Of a stretch of 57,935 nucleotides of DNA, positions 38,995 to 47,528 are shown one piece after another. Source of the DNA: Thauera aminoaromatica S2 (GTDB lineage Bacteria; Pseudomonadota; Gammaproteobacteria; Burkholderiales; Rhodocyclaceae); NCBI RefSeq assembly GCF_000310185.1, contig NZ_AMXD01000007.1, positions 1 to 57,935 on the forward strand. The letters are read 5' to 3'. The notes beneath the pieces were generated by a model. The model did no database searches. It saw only the letters and a list, made by a program, of their open reading frames with translations, and was not told the origin of the DNA. A program made the position numbers and the translations under genes. Each line of letters starts with the position of its first letter. Within the stretch, counting starts at the first letter, position 1.

Positions 38995-39024
38995 ACTATA
39001 CCCCCCAAAGCTCGCCGGATTCAA
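38995..39024 (-). promoter_or_regulatory. Candidate sigma-70 promoter for gltBD
   Basis: On the minus strand, TTGAAT (39024-39019), an 18-bp spacer and TATAGT (39000-38995). The transcript would run about 225 nt before gltB, through the NtrC palindrome and the terminator-like hairpin. The -10 is good and the -35 is moderate. Confidence 0.5.
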
Positions 39025-39131
39025 CAGTTTTTTTGCACTGCGGCACGCGACGAAAACACCCGCCGGGCGGCCTCTCCGAGACCCCGCAGTCGCCCCCCGC
39101 AGCCGAATGGCACCGCGACGCTCGGCTTGCC

Positions 39132-39322
39132 CGTGGGAGCGACGCGAGTCGCGATTCGGCGAACCCGATGTGCGGCGCGCAAACGAGCGCCGCGGGGGCT
39201 CGCATGCATGGATCGCGACTCGCGTCGCTCCTACGAAAACCACCGCCCACCCCGCCGCCGTGACCGATGCGCGCCATGGTGCTCGACTTGCCCGTGGGAG
39301 CGACGCCAGTCGCGATTCAGCC
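39132..39322. repeat. Cluster of three REP-like elements in alternating orientation
   Basis: Copies at 39132-39160 (CGTGGGAGCGACGCGAGTCG...), 39211-39235 (inverted) and 39293-39322 share the core GGAGCGACGC-AGTCGCGAT. They fill part of the 616-bp gap between dgt and gltB, in which I see no gene. The remainder holds the gltB leader signals. They are similar to dispersed palindromic repeats common in Proteobacteria. Confidence 0.7.
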
Positions 39323-39378
39323 GACCCGACTCGCCGTGCAGTCCGGAGACTGCACCGAGCATGCAGGAAGCCCCCGTC

Positions 39379-40503
39379 TCAATAAATCTCCCCCACCGCG
39401 AACAGGCGCCGGTGCTCCTTCATCGCGTAGCGGTCGGTCATGCCGGCGATGTAGTCGGCAATGGCGCGCGGCTTGTCCTCGCGCGCCATTGCCTGATACT
39501 GCGGCGGCAGGATGTGGGGATCGTCCATGAACGCCGCGAACAGGTCACCGACGATGCGGCGCGCCTTGTTGGTCATGCGCAGCACCTGGTAGTGGCGGTA
39601 GAGCTTGTCGCGCAGAAAGACCTTGAGCTCGCGCAGACGCGGCAGCAGCGCGTCGGAATACGCCACCAGGCGCGGTGCGGCATGGACGTCGGCGAGCGTC
39701 GCCACCCCCTCGGCGGCGATGTTGGCGCGAGTCTGTTCGATGAGGTCGATCACCATCAGGTGGATCATGCGCCGCACCGTCTCGTTGATCAGCTTGCGCC
39801 CCGAAAGACCCGACCAGCGCGCCTCGGCCTCGCGCCGCTGCACCGCGAAGATCGGCACCTCGTCGAGCTGCTCGAGCGTGATCAGCCCCGAGCGCAGGCC
39901 GTCATCCACGTCGTGATTGTTGTAGGCGATCTCGTCGGCGAGGTTGGCGAGCTGGGCCTCGAGCGAGGGCTGGGTGCCGTCGAGGAAGCGCTGGCCGAGC
40001 TCGCCGAGGCGCTCGGCGTTGGCACGCGAGCAGTGCTTGAGGATGCCCTCGCGCGTCTCGAACATCAGGTTCAGCCCGTCGAAGCCTGCATAGCGGTCTT
40101 CCAGCAGGTCCACCGTTCGAAGCGACTGCAGGTTGTGCTCGAAGCCGCCGTAGTCCTTCATGCAGGCGTTGAGCGCGTCCTGCCCGGCGTGGCCGAAGGG
40201 GGTATGGCCGAGGTCGTGCGCGAGCGCGATGGCCTCGGCGAGATCCTCGTTGAGGCCGAGCTCGCGCGCGATGCCGCGGGTGAGCTGGGCCACCTCGATG
40301 CTGTGCGTGAGTCGGGTGCGGAACAGATCGCCCTCGTGGTTCACGAACACCTGGGTCTTGTATTCCAGGCGGCGGAAGGCGGTGGAATGCACGATGCGGT
40401 CGCGGTCGCGCTGGAACTGGCCGCGCGCGACCGGGGCAGGCTCGTCATGAACACGGCCGCGCGACGCGGTCTCGGTGACGGCATAGGGGGCGAGTTGCAG
40501 CAT
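39379..40503 (-). CDS. dgt: Deoxyguanosinetriphosphate triphosphohydrolase-like protein
   Basis: A 374-residue HD-domain dNTPase (Dgt-like family) that hydrolyses dNTP to deoxynucleoside and triphosphate. The HD site is [10 protein letters not shown] (H about 66), [13 protein letters not shown] (HD about 95-96) and a later Asp in [11 protein letters not shown]. The start at 40503 ([17 protein letters not shown]) fits the family; the frame stays open upstream but is unconserved. It is the last gene of the pil-aro cluster, 161 bp after aroB. Confidence 0.9.
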   Translation of the reverse strand: MLQLAPYAVTETASRGRVHDEPAPVARGQFQRDRDRIVHSTAFRRLEYKTQVFVNHEGDLFRTRLTHSIEVAQLTRGIARELGLNEDLAEAIALAHDLGHTPFGHAGQDALNACMKDYGGFEHNLQSLRTVDLLEDRYAGFDGLNLMFETREGILKHCSRANAERLGELGQRFLDGTQPSLEAQLANLADEIAYNNHDVDDGLRSGLITLEQLDEVPIFAVQRREAEARWSGLSGRKLINETVRRMIHLMVIDLIEQTRANIAAEGVATLADVHAAPRLVAYSDALLPRLRELKVFLRDKLYRHYQVLRMTNKARRIVGDLFAAFMDDPHILPPQYQAMAREDKPRAIADYIAGMTDRYAMKEHRRLFAVGEIY

Positions 40504-40624
40504 GCAGGCTCCTGAATTGGCGCAGCAAGACGACAGCGGGCGGACGTTCCTCGCCGCCCCATTCGCGGGCATGCCCGCGCCCACGACGGCGGAGCACGCA
40601 GCGGGAGCGCCCTCGACCGCGCTC

Positions 40625-40686
40625 GCCGCGAACTCAGCGGCAGCGCGCCTCGATCGCCGCGAACTCAGCGGCAGCGCGCCTCGATC
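40625..40686 (+). repeat. 31-bp tandem duplication at the aroB stop
   Basis: Two adjacent copies of a 31-bp unit (GCCGCGAACTCAGCGGCAGC plus eleven more bases) are identical. The unit at 40656-40686 contains the aroB stop codon and last codons; the unit at 40625-40655 lies just outside the gene. The duplication leaves the protein unchanged. Confidence 0.85.
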
Positions 40687-41747
40687 GCCGCGGCGATCTC
40701 GCCGGCCGGGGCCTCGCCGTGCATCACCGCGCACCCGAGCGCGCGCAGCAGCACCAGGCGCAGCTTGCCAGCCTCGACCTTCTTGTCGTGCGACATCAGC
40801 TCGACATAGCGCTCGACGCCGAGCCGCGGGCCCCACACCGGCAGGCGGGCGCGCTCGAGCAGCGCCTCGATGCGCGCCACCGCGGCGGCGTCGATCCAGC
40901 CCAGGCGGCGCGACAGCTCGGCGGCCATCATCGTGCCGGCCGCGACCGCCTCGCCGTGCAGCCATTCGCCGTAGCCGAGGCCTGTTTCGATGGCGTGACC
41001 GAAGGTGTGGCCGAGATTGAGCAGCGCGCGCTCGCCCTGCTCGGTCTCGTCGGCTGCCACCACCTCGGCCTTGTTGCGGCAGGAGCGCTCGATCGCCCAC
41101 GCGAGCGCATCGGTGTCGCGCGCCATCAGGCGGTCCAGATTGAGCTCCAGCCAGGCGAGGAAGCCGGGGTCGCGGATCAGGCCGTACTTGATCACCTCGG
41201 CCAGGCCGGCGGAGAGCTCGCGATCGGGCAGGGTGTCGAGGGTGTCGATGTCGGCGAGCACCAGCCTGGGCTGGTAGAAGGCGCCGATCATGTTCTTGCC
41301 GAGCGGGTGGTTGATCGCGGTCTTGCCGCCCACCGAGGAGTCGACCTGCGACAGCAGCGTGGTCGGCACCTGGATGAAGGGCATGCCGCGCTGGTAGCAG
41401 GCCGCGGCGAAGCCGCCCATGTCGCCCACCACCCCGCCGCCGAGCGCGACCAGGGTGGTGGAGCGCTCGCAGCGCTCGGCGAGCAGCATGTCGAAGATGC
41501 GGGCGAGCGTCTCCCAGTCCTTGTGCGCCTCGCCATCGGGCAGCACCACCGCGGCGGTGCGCACGCCCGCGTCCTCGAGGCCGGCGCGCAGGCGTTCGAG
41601 GTAGAGCGGGCCCACCACCTCGTTGGTGACGATGGCGACGCGCTGCGTCTTCAGGTGAGGCAGGATCAGGTCGGCGCGCCCGAGCAGGCCGCGGCCGATG
41701 TGGATGGGATAGGCGCGCTCGCCGAGCGCCACGTTCAGGGTCTGCAT
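40665..41747 (-). CDS. aroB: 3-Dehydroquinate synthase
   Basis: A 360-residue AroB, which converts DAHP to 3-dehydroquinate using NAD+ and a divalent metal. [22 protein letters not shown] (NAD site), [35 protein letters not shown] and [12 protein letters not shown] (metal His residues) are all present. The ATG at 41747 lies inside the end of aroK (13-bp overlap), the usual aroKB coupling. Confidence 0.96.
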   Translation of the reverse strand: MQTLNVALGERAYPIHIGRGLLGRADLILPHLKTQRVAIVTNEVVGPLYLERLRAGLEDAGVRTAAVVLPDGEAHKDWETLARIFDMLLAERCERSTTLVALGGGVVGDMGGFAAACYQRGMPFIQVPTTLLSQVDSSVGGKTAINHPLGKNMIGAFYQPRLVLADIDTLDTLPDRELSAGLAEVIKYGLIRDPGFLAWLELNLDRLMARDTDALAWAIERSCRNKAEVVAADETEQGERALLNLGHTFGHAIETGLGYGEWLHGEAVAAGTMMAAELSRRLGWIDAAAVARIEALLERARLPVWGPRLGVERYVELMSHDKKVEAGKLRLVLLRALGCAVMHGEAPAGEIAAAIEARCR

Positions 41748-42265
41748 GTGTCGGCCTTGTAGCGGGCGAGCGCCTCCTCGATCTGGCGCACCATGTTGCA
41801 GGGGTTGCCGCGGCCGCCTGCGAGGATGATGTGGGCGGTCTCGCGATAGAGGGGGTCGCGCGCGCGGTGGAGTTCCTCGATGCGCTGGCGCGGATTTTCG
41901 ACCTGCAGCAGCGGGCGGTTGCGGTCGTGACGGGTGCGCTCGAACAGCACCTGCGTCGGCACGTCGAGGTAGATCACGATGCCGCGCTCGCGCATCAGCT
42001 CGCGGTTGAGCGGCGTGACGACCACCCCCCCGCCGGTGGCGAGCACGAGGTCGGGCTCGCGGGTGAGCTCGTCGATCATCTGCGTCTCGCGACGGCGGAA
42101 TCCCGCCTCGCCCTCGAGCTCGAAGATGGTCGGAATGCTGACGCCGGTGCGCGCCACGATCGCCTGGTCGCAATCGGCGAAGCGCATCCGGCGCCTGCGT
42201 GCCAGTTCCTTGCCGACCGTGGTCTTGCCGGCGCCCATCATGCCGATCAGTATCAGACAGCTCAC
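41735..42265 (-). CDS. aroK: Shikimate kinase
   Basis: A 176-residue shikimate kinase. Walker A is [12 protein letters not shown] (about 8-19), the shikimate-binding DCDQ follows, then [20 protein letters not shown] and the lid Arg region [16 protein letters not shown]. The start is GTG at 42265 ([11 protein letters not shown]), the only start that fits the family N-terminus. It follows pilQ by 88 bp and overlaps aroB. Confidence 0.94.
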   Translation of the reverse strand: MSCLILIGMMGAGKTTVGKELARRRRMRFADCDQAIVARTGVSIPTIFELEGEAGFRRRETQMIDELTREPDLVLATGGGVVVTPLNRELMRERGIVIYLDVPTQVLFERTRHDRNRPLLQVENPRQRIEELHRARDPLYRETAHIILAGGRGNPCNMVRQIEEALARYKADTCRP

Positions 42266-42353
42266 GCGTGACTCGCCGGAAATCCTGATGAAAAAGGGCG
42301 GGCATCCATGCCGGATGCCCGCCCTCGGGATTGTATCAGCAGAAGCGCCGGAC

Positions 42354-44474
42354 TCAGCGCAGCGTGAGCGCGTCGGAGACGATGCGCGGGGTGATGAAGA
42401 CGAGGAGCTCCTTGCGGTTCGACACCTTGCTCTGCGACTTGAACAGATGGCCGAGCACCGGCACGTCGCCGAGCACCGGCACCTTGTCCTCGCCGGTCGA
42501 CTCCTCTTCCTCGTAGATGCCACCGATCACGACGGTCCCGCCGTTCTCGATCAGCACCTCGCTCTTGACGTTCTTGGTCTCGATCGGCGGCACGCCGAGC
42601 AGGGTCTGCTCGTAGAGCGGGCGGTCCTTGTTGACCTCGATCGACAGCTGCAGGCGGCCGTCGGGGGTGATCTGCGGCTTGACCTTGAGCGACAGCACCG
42701 CCTTCTTGAAGGACACGCTGGTCGCGCCGGAGCTCGACGCCTCCTGGTAAGGAATCTCGGTGCCCTGCTCGATCGAAGCCTCGACCTGGTTGGCGGTGAG
42801 AACGCGCGGGCTGGAAACCACCCGCCCACGGCCATCGGTCTCGAGAGCCTGCAGCTCGAGGTTGAGGAAACGGGTGGCTCGGCTGTTGAACAGGCTGAGC
42901 CCGAGTGAGCCGTAGCCGACCGGCATGAACCCCGTCCCCGACTGCGCGACGGTCGGCGTGAAGGTGTTGGGATTGTTGCTCCCCCCCCCTGTCAGCGACG
43001 ACGAACCAAAGCCGAGGCGTGCACCATCCAGCGAGGCGACGCCCTTGCTGCCGAAACCGAGCCGGACCCCCAGATCGCGCGCGAAGGTCTTGTTGGCCTC
43101 GACGATGCGCGCCTCGATCAGCACCTGGCGCGGCGCCACGTCGATCTCCTGCACCAGCCGGCGCAAGGCCTGCAAGCGGGTGGCGACGTCGGTCACGAAG
43201 ACCTTGTTGCTGCGCTCGTCCACCACCACGCTGCCACGCTTCGAGAGCATGGTCTGGTCCTTGCTCTTGAGGAAATCGAAGATCTCCTTGGCCTTGTGGT
43301 AGTTGATCTGGAAGCTCTCGGTCTGCAGCGGCTCGAGGTCGACGATCTGCGCCTTGGCCTCGAGCTGCAGCTTCTCGCGCGCGGCGAGTTCGTCACCCGG
43401 GGCGATCCAGATGACGTTGCCGTTCTTGCGCATGTCCAGGCCCTTGGCCTGCAGGATGATGTCGAGCGCCTGGTCCCAGGGCACGTCCTTCAGGCGCAGG
43501 GTCAGGTTGCCCTGCACCGAGTCGGACGTGATGATATTGAAGTCGGTGAAGTCGGCGATGACCTGCAGCACCGAGCGCACATCCACATTCTGGAAGTTCA
43601 GCGAGAGCTTGTCGCCCTTGTAGTCGCTGCGCCCGCCGCCGAGCTTGGTCGGGTCCTCGGCGACGCGCCGCACCTCGAGCACGAAGCGGTTGTCGCTCTG
43701 GTAGGCGTTGTGCTCCCACAGCCCGTTCGGGGTCACGGTCAGGCGTACGCGGTCGCCCACCTGCTGGGCCGTCATCGAGGTGACCGGGGTGGCGAAGTCG
43801 GTGACGTCGGAGCGGCGGCGCAGGTGGTCGGGCAACGCGGCCTGCAGGAAGTCGACGACCAGGTTGCCGCCTTGCTGGCGGATGTCGATGCCGGCCTCCG
43901 GATTCGACAGGTCGACCACCACGCGCCCCTCGCCGCCGGCGCCGCGGCGGAAGTTGATGTCGCGCACCGCGAGGCCGCCCGCGGCCGCCGCATTCGAACG
44001 CGGCGCGGCGAAGTTGGCCGCAGCTTCGCTCACCGCCGTGCCCTGCACCGCGCGCGCAGCGGCCGGCGAGAGCGCGATGATGAGGTCGCGACCCTGCACG
44101 CGCGCCTCGTAGGGGCTCATGCGGGTGAGGTTGAGCACGAGCCGGGTGCGGTCGCCGGCCTGGACGATGTTGGCGCTGCGCAGGTCGCCCTGGTCGATGG
44201 TCTGCACGTTGCGCCCGAGGGCGTTCGCGGTACCCGGAAAATCGAAGGCGATGCGCGCCGGGTTGGCCACGCTGAAGCTCGGCGGCGGGCTGGCGAGCGG
44301 CTCGCGCAGGGTCAGGCGCACGTAGATCGCGCCGCCCTGTTCGGCGACCTCCAGCGCCTCGATCCGGTTGTCGAAGCTCTGCGTCTGCGACGCGTCCTGG
44401 GCCAGCACGGCAGGCGCGGGCGCCAGGCCTGCGAAAGCGGCTGCGGTCAGCAGCACTCCGATGCGGTGTCTCAT
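42354..44474 (-). CDS. pilQ: Type IV pilus secretin PilQ
   Basis: A 706-residue outer-membrane secretin through which the pilus exits. Order: signal peptide (about 1-25), two AMIN peptidoglycan-binding domains (about 35-260), an STN/N0 domain, N1 (about 390-460), and the secretin core (about 490-706) with VVSSPRVLTANQVEASIEQG and the C-terminal LLVFITPRIVSD. It is the last pil gene and is followed by aroK, as in most betaproteobacteria. Confidence 0.96.
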   Translation of the reverse strand: MRHRIGVLLTAAAFAGLAPAPAVLAQDASQTQSFDNRIEALEVAEQGGAIYVRLTLREPLASPPPSFSVANPARIAFDFPGTANALGRNVQTIDQGDLRSANIVQAGDRTRLVLNLTRMSPYEARVQGRDLIIALSPAAARAVQGTAVSEAAANFAAPRSNAAAAGGLAVRDINFRRGAGGEGRVVVDLSNPEAGIDIRQQGGNLVVDFLQAALPDHLRRRSDVTDFATPVTSMTAQQVGDRVRLTVTPNGLWEHNAYQSDNRFVLEVRRVAEDPTKLGGGRSDYKGDKLSLNFQNVDVRSVLQVIADFTDFNIITSDSVQGNLTLRLKDVPWDQALDIILQAKGLDMRKNGNVIWIAPGDELAAREKLQLEAKAQIVDLEPLQTESFQINYHKAKEIFDFLKSKDQTMLSKRGSVVVDERSNKVFVTDVATRLQALRRLVQEIDVAPRQVLIEARIVEANKTFARDLGVRLGFGSKGVASLDGARLGFGSSSLTGGGSNNPNTFTPTVAQSGTGFMPVGYGSLGLSLFNSRATRFLNLELQALETDGRGRVVSSPRVLTANQVEASIEQGTEIPYQEASSSGATSVSFKKAVLSLKVKPQITPDGRLQLSIEVNKDRPLYEQTLLGVPPIETKNVKSEVLIENGGTVVIGGIYEEEESTGEDKVPVLGDVPVLGHLFKSQSKVSNRKELLVFITPRIVSDALTLR

Positions 44475-44995
44475 TTTCCTGCCTCCTGGCGCTCCTGCAA
44501 TGTCAGCGTGCTGGTCCGTTCAACCCAGTCGCCATAGACATCCTCGACCAGTTCGCGCAGCTTGATCTCGTTCTCGGTGACCAGAGTGATCACGCCGAAA
44601 TTCTGTCCCATGTAGTTCCCGGCCTTCACCTGATGGAGCACGGTCCCCGCCTTGACCAGCGCATGGGTGTTGTTTCCCTGCATCAGCACGCCCACCATCT
44701 GCAGCGATTCGAGCGGGAAGGCCTCGAGCGGCTCGCGGCGGCGATCGAGGTCGGGGCGCAGCGCGCTCGCCGAGGCCCGCCGCTCGGGCTCCATGCGCGC
44801 ACTGCGGAAGGGATCGTCTCCCTGCGTTCCCGCATAGGCGACGACCGCGACCTGGCGCAATTCGGGCAGGGGCCGCACCGCGCCGCGCATGGTCTTGGCC
44901 TGCTCGCCCATCCAGGCCTCGAGGTCGTCCTGGCCACCCCCGGCACAGCCGGCGAGCAGTACACAGGCGCCGATCAACACGGCCCTGTTCATCAT
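44471..44995 (-). CDS. pilP: Type IV pilus lipoprotein PilP
   Basis: A 174-residue lipoprotein. The lipobox LLAGC gives Cys17, and the beta-domain (about 75-165) contains MVGVLMQGNNTHALVKAG and VHQVKAGNYMGQNFG-type strands. It links the PilMNO platform to PilQ. The start ATG at 44995 overlaps the pilO stop (ATGATGA); the second ATG is one codon later. Its stop overlaps the pilQ start by four bases. Confidence 0.93.
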   Translation of the reverse strand: MMNRAVLIGACVLLAGCAGGGQDDLEAWMGEQAKTMRGAVRPLPELRQVAVVAYAGTQGDDPFRSARMEPERRASASALRPDLDRRREPLEAFPLESLQMVGVLMQGNNTHALVKAGTVLHQVKAGNYMGQNFGVITLVTENEIKLRELVEDVYGDWVERTSTLTLQERQEAGK

Positions 44996-45666
44996 TTGTT
45001 CCCCTGCTTCGCGGCCTGCGCCGCCTTGCGTTGCTGCGCGAGCTCTTCCTCGTCGAGGTAGCGGTAGGTGACCGCCTTGGCCTGCAGCTTGAGGCGTCCA
45101 TCCTTGTCGGCCTCGATGCCGACGTCGCCCAGGGTCACCACTCGCGGCATGCTGGCGAGGTCGGCGACGAACTCCCCGAGATCGTGATAGACGCCGGTCA
45201 CGCGCACGTCGATCGGCATCTCGGCGTAGAACTCCTTGATCACGTCCGCGCCCGGCTTGAAGAGCTCGAACTGCAGGCCACGCCCGAGGCCGGCCTGGTT
45301 GATGTCCGAAAGCAGCGAGTCCATCTCGGCGCGGTTGGGCAACTGCTTGAGCAGGGCGCCGAACTGGCGATCGATCTCGGCGAGCTGGCGGCGGTGCTCC
45401 TCGAGATTGACTGCCTGGCGCTTCTTCGTCACCCAGCTCTCGCGCAGCTGCACCTCCTCGGTCTGGCGCGCCTCCAGGGTCTCGACCTGGCCCTGCCAGT
45501 CGAACCACCAGAACCCGGCGACCGTAAGCAACAGCAGACAGACCGCGACCACCACGCGCGGCGCGGCGGGCCACATGCCGGGATCCTGCGGATCAAGGCC
45601 GCGGAAATCCTCCGCCAGGCGGCGAAAGTCGATGCCGTCGCGCAGCGCGCCCAGATCGAAGCTCAT
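44992..45666 (-). CDS. pilO: Type IV pilus protein PilO
   Basis: A 224-residue inner-membrane protein. A cytoplasmic N-terminus and one transmembrane helix (about 35-53, VVVAVCLLLLTVAGFWWF) precede a coiled coil (about 55-105) and a ferredoxin-like periplasmic domain. It pairs with PilN in the alignment complex. It overlaps pilN and pilP by four bases each. Confidence 0.94.
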   Translation of the reverse strand: MSFDLGALRDGIDFRRLAEDFRGLDPQDPGMWPAAPRVVVAVCLLLLTVAGFWWFDWQGQVETLEARQTEEVQLRESWVTKKRQAVNLEEHRRQLAEIDRQFGALLKQLPNRAEMDSLLSDINQAGLGRGLQFELFKPGADVIKEFYAEMPIDVRVTGVYHDLGEFVADLASMPRVVTLGDVGIEADKDGRLKLQAKAVTYRYLDEEELAQQRKAAQAAKQGNK

Positions 45667-46268
45667 TTTTGCGTCCCCTTCGCGGCCGCCTTCGCGGCGC
45701 CGGCGGCCCCCTCGGGCTCCGCCTGCACCGGCGGGCGGATGGCGATGTCGAGGGAAAACTCGCTCAAGCGGCGGTTATCCTGGGTGACGGCCTTGGCCTC
45801 GATCAACCGGGGCTGCTCCAGGAAGGCGGAAGCCTCGACGTTGCGCATGAAGTGCGACACCCGCGCGTTCGACTGCGCCAGCCCGACGACCCTCACCTGC
45901 CTGCCGGTCTGCTTGACCGATTTCAGATATACGCCGTCGGGCAGGCGCTGGGCGAGCTCGTTGAACAGATGCACGGTTTCGGCCCGGGTCCCCTGCAGCG
46001 ACTCGATCACCTGCTTGCGCGCCAGCATCGCATCGATCTGTTCGCGCAGGCGGCGGATCTCCGCGATTTCGCGGTCGAGCCGGACGATCTCCTCCTTGAG
46101 GAAGGCGTTGCGCGCCTCCTGGTCCTCGATGTGTGCGGTGTAAACCATGTGCACGCCGAAGCCGATCAGCGCCCCCAGCAGCACCATGCTGCCGGCGAGC
46201 GCGTAGAACTGCCGCCTGCGCTGCCTGCGCTTGGCAATCCGGTGCGGCAGCAGATTGATGCGGATCAT
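45663..46268 (-). CDS. pilN: Type IV pilus protein PilN
   Basis: A 201-residue protein starting MIRINLLPHR, the conserved INLLP motif that binds PilM. One transmembrane helix (about 22-42), a coiled coil with DREIAEIRRLREQI, and a periplasmic domain follow. The start overlaps the pilM stop (ATGA). A 10-codon upstream extension lies inside pilM and is rejected. Confidence 0.95.
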   Translation of the reverse strand: MIRINLLPHRIAKRRQRRRQFYALAGSMVLLGALIGFGVHMVYTAHIEDQEARNAFLKEEIVRLDREIAEIRRLREQIDAMLARKQVIESLQGTRAETVHLFNELAQRLPDGVYLKSVKQTGRQVRVVGLAQSNARVSHFMRNVEASAFLEQPRLIEAKAVTQDNRRLSEFSLDIAIRPPVQAEPEGAAGAAKAAAKGTQK

Positions 46269-47341
46269 GCGTCGAACCTCCGCAGCGCCAGCCCGCACGC
46301 GACCATCAGCGCCGGCGCGTCGGCGAGCAGCGCCTTAGGGCGGACCTTGCCGCTCAAGGTCATGCTCGCGAAGGGATTGGCGATGAGCGTATCGACCTGC
46401 GTACGCGCCGCGACGACGTCGCCGAGTCCCGGCAGCACCGCGCAGCCGCCCGCAAGCACGACGTGGTCGACCTGGTTGAACGGCGTGGAGGTGAAGAAGA
46501 ACTGCAAGGCGCGCGAGACCTCGAGCGCGAGGCTGTCCATGAAAGGACGCATCAGGTCGCGCGGGTAGCTGTCGGGGAGCGAGCCGGCGCGCTTGGCGGA
46601 TTCCGCTTCCTCGAAGCTCATGCCGTACTGGCGTGCGATGTCCTGGGTCAACTGGCTGCCGCCGAAGGCCTGCTCGCGCGAATAGATGGAGTGGCCGTTG
46701 CGGAACATCGTCACGTTCATGACCGAGGCGCCGATGTCGACCAGCGCGATCACCTGGTCGGCTCCGCCGCGCGGCAACTGCCGGCACACCAACTCCAGGG
46801 CGGACTCGGTGGCCAGCGACTCCACATCGACGATCACCGCCTTGAGCCCGGCCGCCTGCGCCACCGCGACGCGATCCTCCACCTTGTCCTTGCGCGAGGC
46901 GGCGATCAGGACCTCGACATCCCCGGGACTGCCGGGTGCGGGGCCGATCCTCTGGAAGTCGAGATTGACCTCCTCGAGCGCGAAAGGGATGTACTGATTG
47001 GCCTCGGCCTCGACCGCGAACTCCATCTCGGTCTCGCGCAGGCCTTCGGGGAGAATGATCTTCTTGGTGATGACCGAGGACGACGGCAACGCGAGCGCCA
47101 CGTTGCGCACGCCGGAGCCGAAGCGGCGCAGCGCGCGCCGCACGGATTCGCTCACCGCGTCGAGGTTGGCGATGTTGCCATCGACCACCGCATCGCGCGG
47201 CAGGGTCTCGACCGCATAGCGCTCCACTTTGTAAGCGTCCTTTTCCCCGGCCGATAGCTCGACGAGCTTCACGGATGAAGACGAGATGTCGAGCCCGACG
47301 AGCTGGCGCGCCGAAGGGCTGAAAAAGGGGAGGTCGATCAC
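46265..47341 (-). CDS. pilM: Type IV pilus actin-like ATPase PilM
   Basis: A 358-residue actin-fold protein on the cytoplasmic side of the pilus platform. The nucleotide-binding LVGLDISSSSVKLVEL start, VIALVDIGASVMNVTMF (phosphate 2) and VVLAGGCAVLPGL (adenosine) motifs are present. It binds the PilN N-terminus. It is the first gene of the pilMNOPQ operon and diverges from mrcA, the gene pair typical of this phylum. Confidence 0.95.
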   Translation of the reverse strand: MIDLPFFSPSARQLVGLDISSSSVKLVELSAGEKDAYKVERYAVETLPRDAVVDGNIANLDAVSESVRRALRRFGSGVRNVALALPSSSVITKKIILPEGLRETEMEFAVEAEANQYIPFALEEVNLDFQRIGPAPGSPGDVEVLIAASRKDKVEDRVAVAQAAGLKAVIVDVESLATESALELVCRQLPRGGADQVIALVDIGASVMNVTMFRNGHSIYSREQAFGGSQLTQDIARQYGMSFEEAESAKRAGSLPDSYPRDLMRPFMDSLALEVSRALQFFFTSTPFNQVDHVVLAGGCAVLPGLGDVVAARTQVDTLIANPFASMTLSGKVRPKALLADAPALMVACGLALRRFDA

Positions 47342-47392
47342 AAAGAAAACCCTTGAATTTCTTTATGTTACGCGCTATTGCTCAGCAACGCT

Positions 47393-47404
47393 CTAGCATG
47401 CTAG
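47393..47404. promoter_or_regulatory. 12-bp perfect palindrome between pilM and mrcA
   Basis: CTAGCATGCTAG in the 187-bp divergent region, with CTAG rare in GC-rich genomes. It lies about 50 bp upstream of pilM. An operator is possible; no regulator is identifiable. Confidence 0.35.
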
Positions 47405-47490
47405 CAACAAGCCATTGGGGTGTAAAGCGAACCCCGTCACGGTCGAGACCGGCTCATCCACGGACACACGAGCCACGCGGGCGCATCCCG

Positions 47491-47496
47491 TATAAT
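47491..47496 (+). promoter_or_regulatory. -10 element for mrcA
   Basis: A consensus TATAAT lies 33 bp before the mrcA ATG. No clear -35 is visible at 16-18 bp upstream, which is common for betaproteobacterial promoters. Confidence 0.55.
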
Positions 47497-47528
47497 GCCG
47501 CTCCGCTCGAAACCATCCTGGATTGCCC

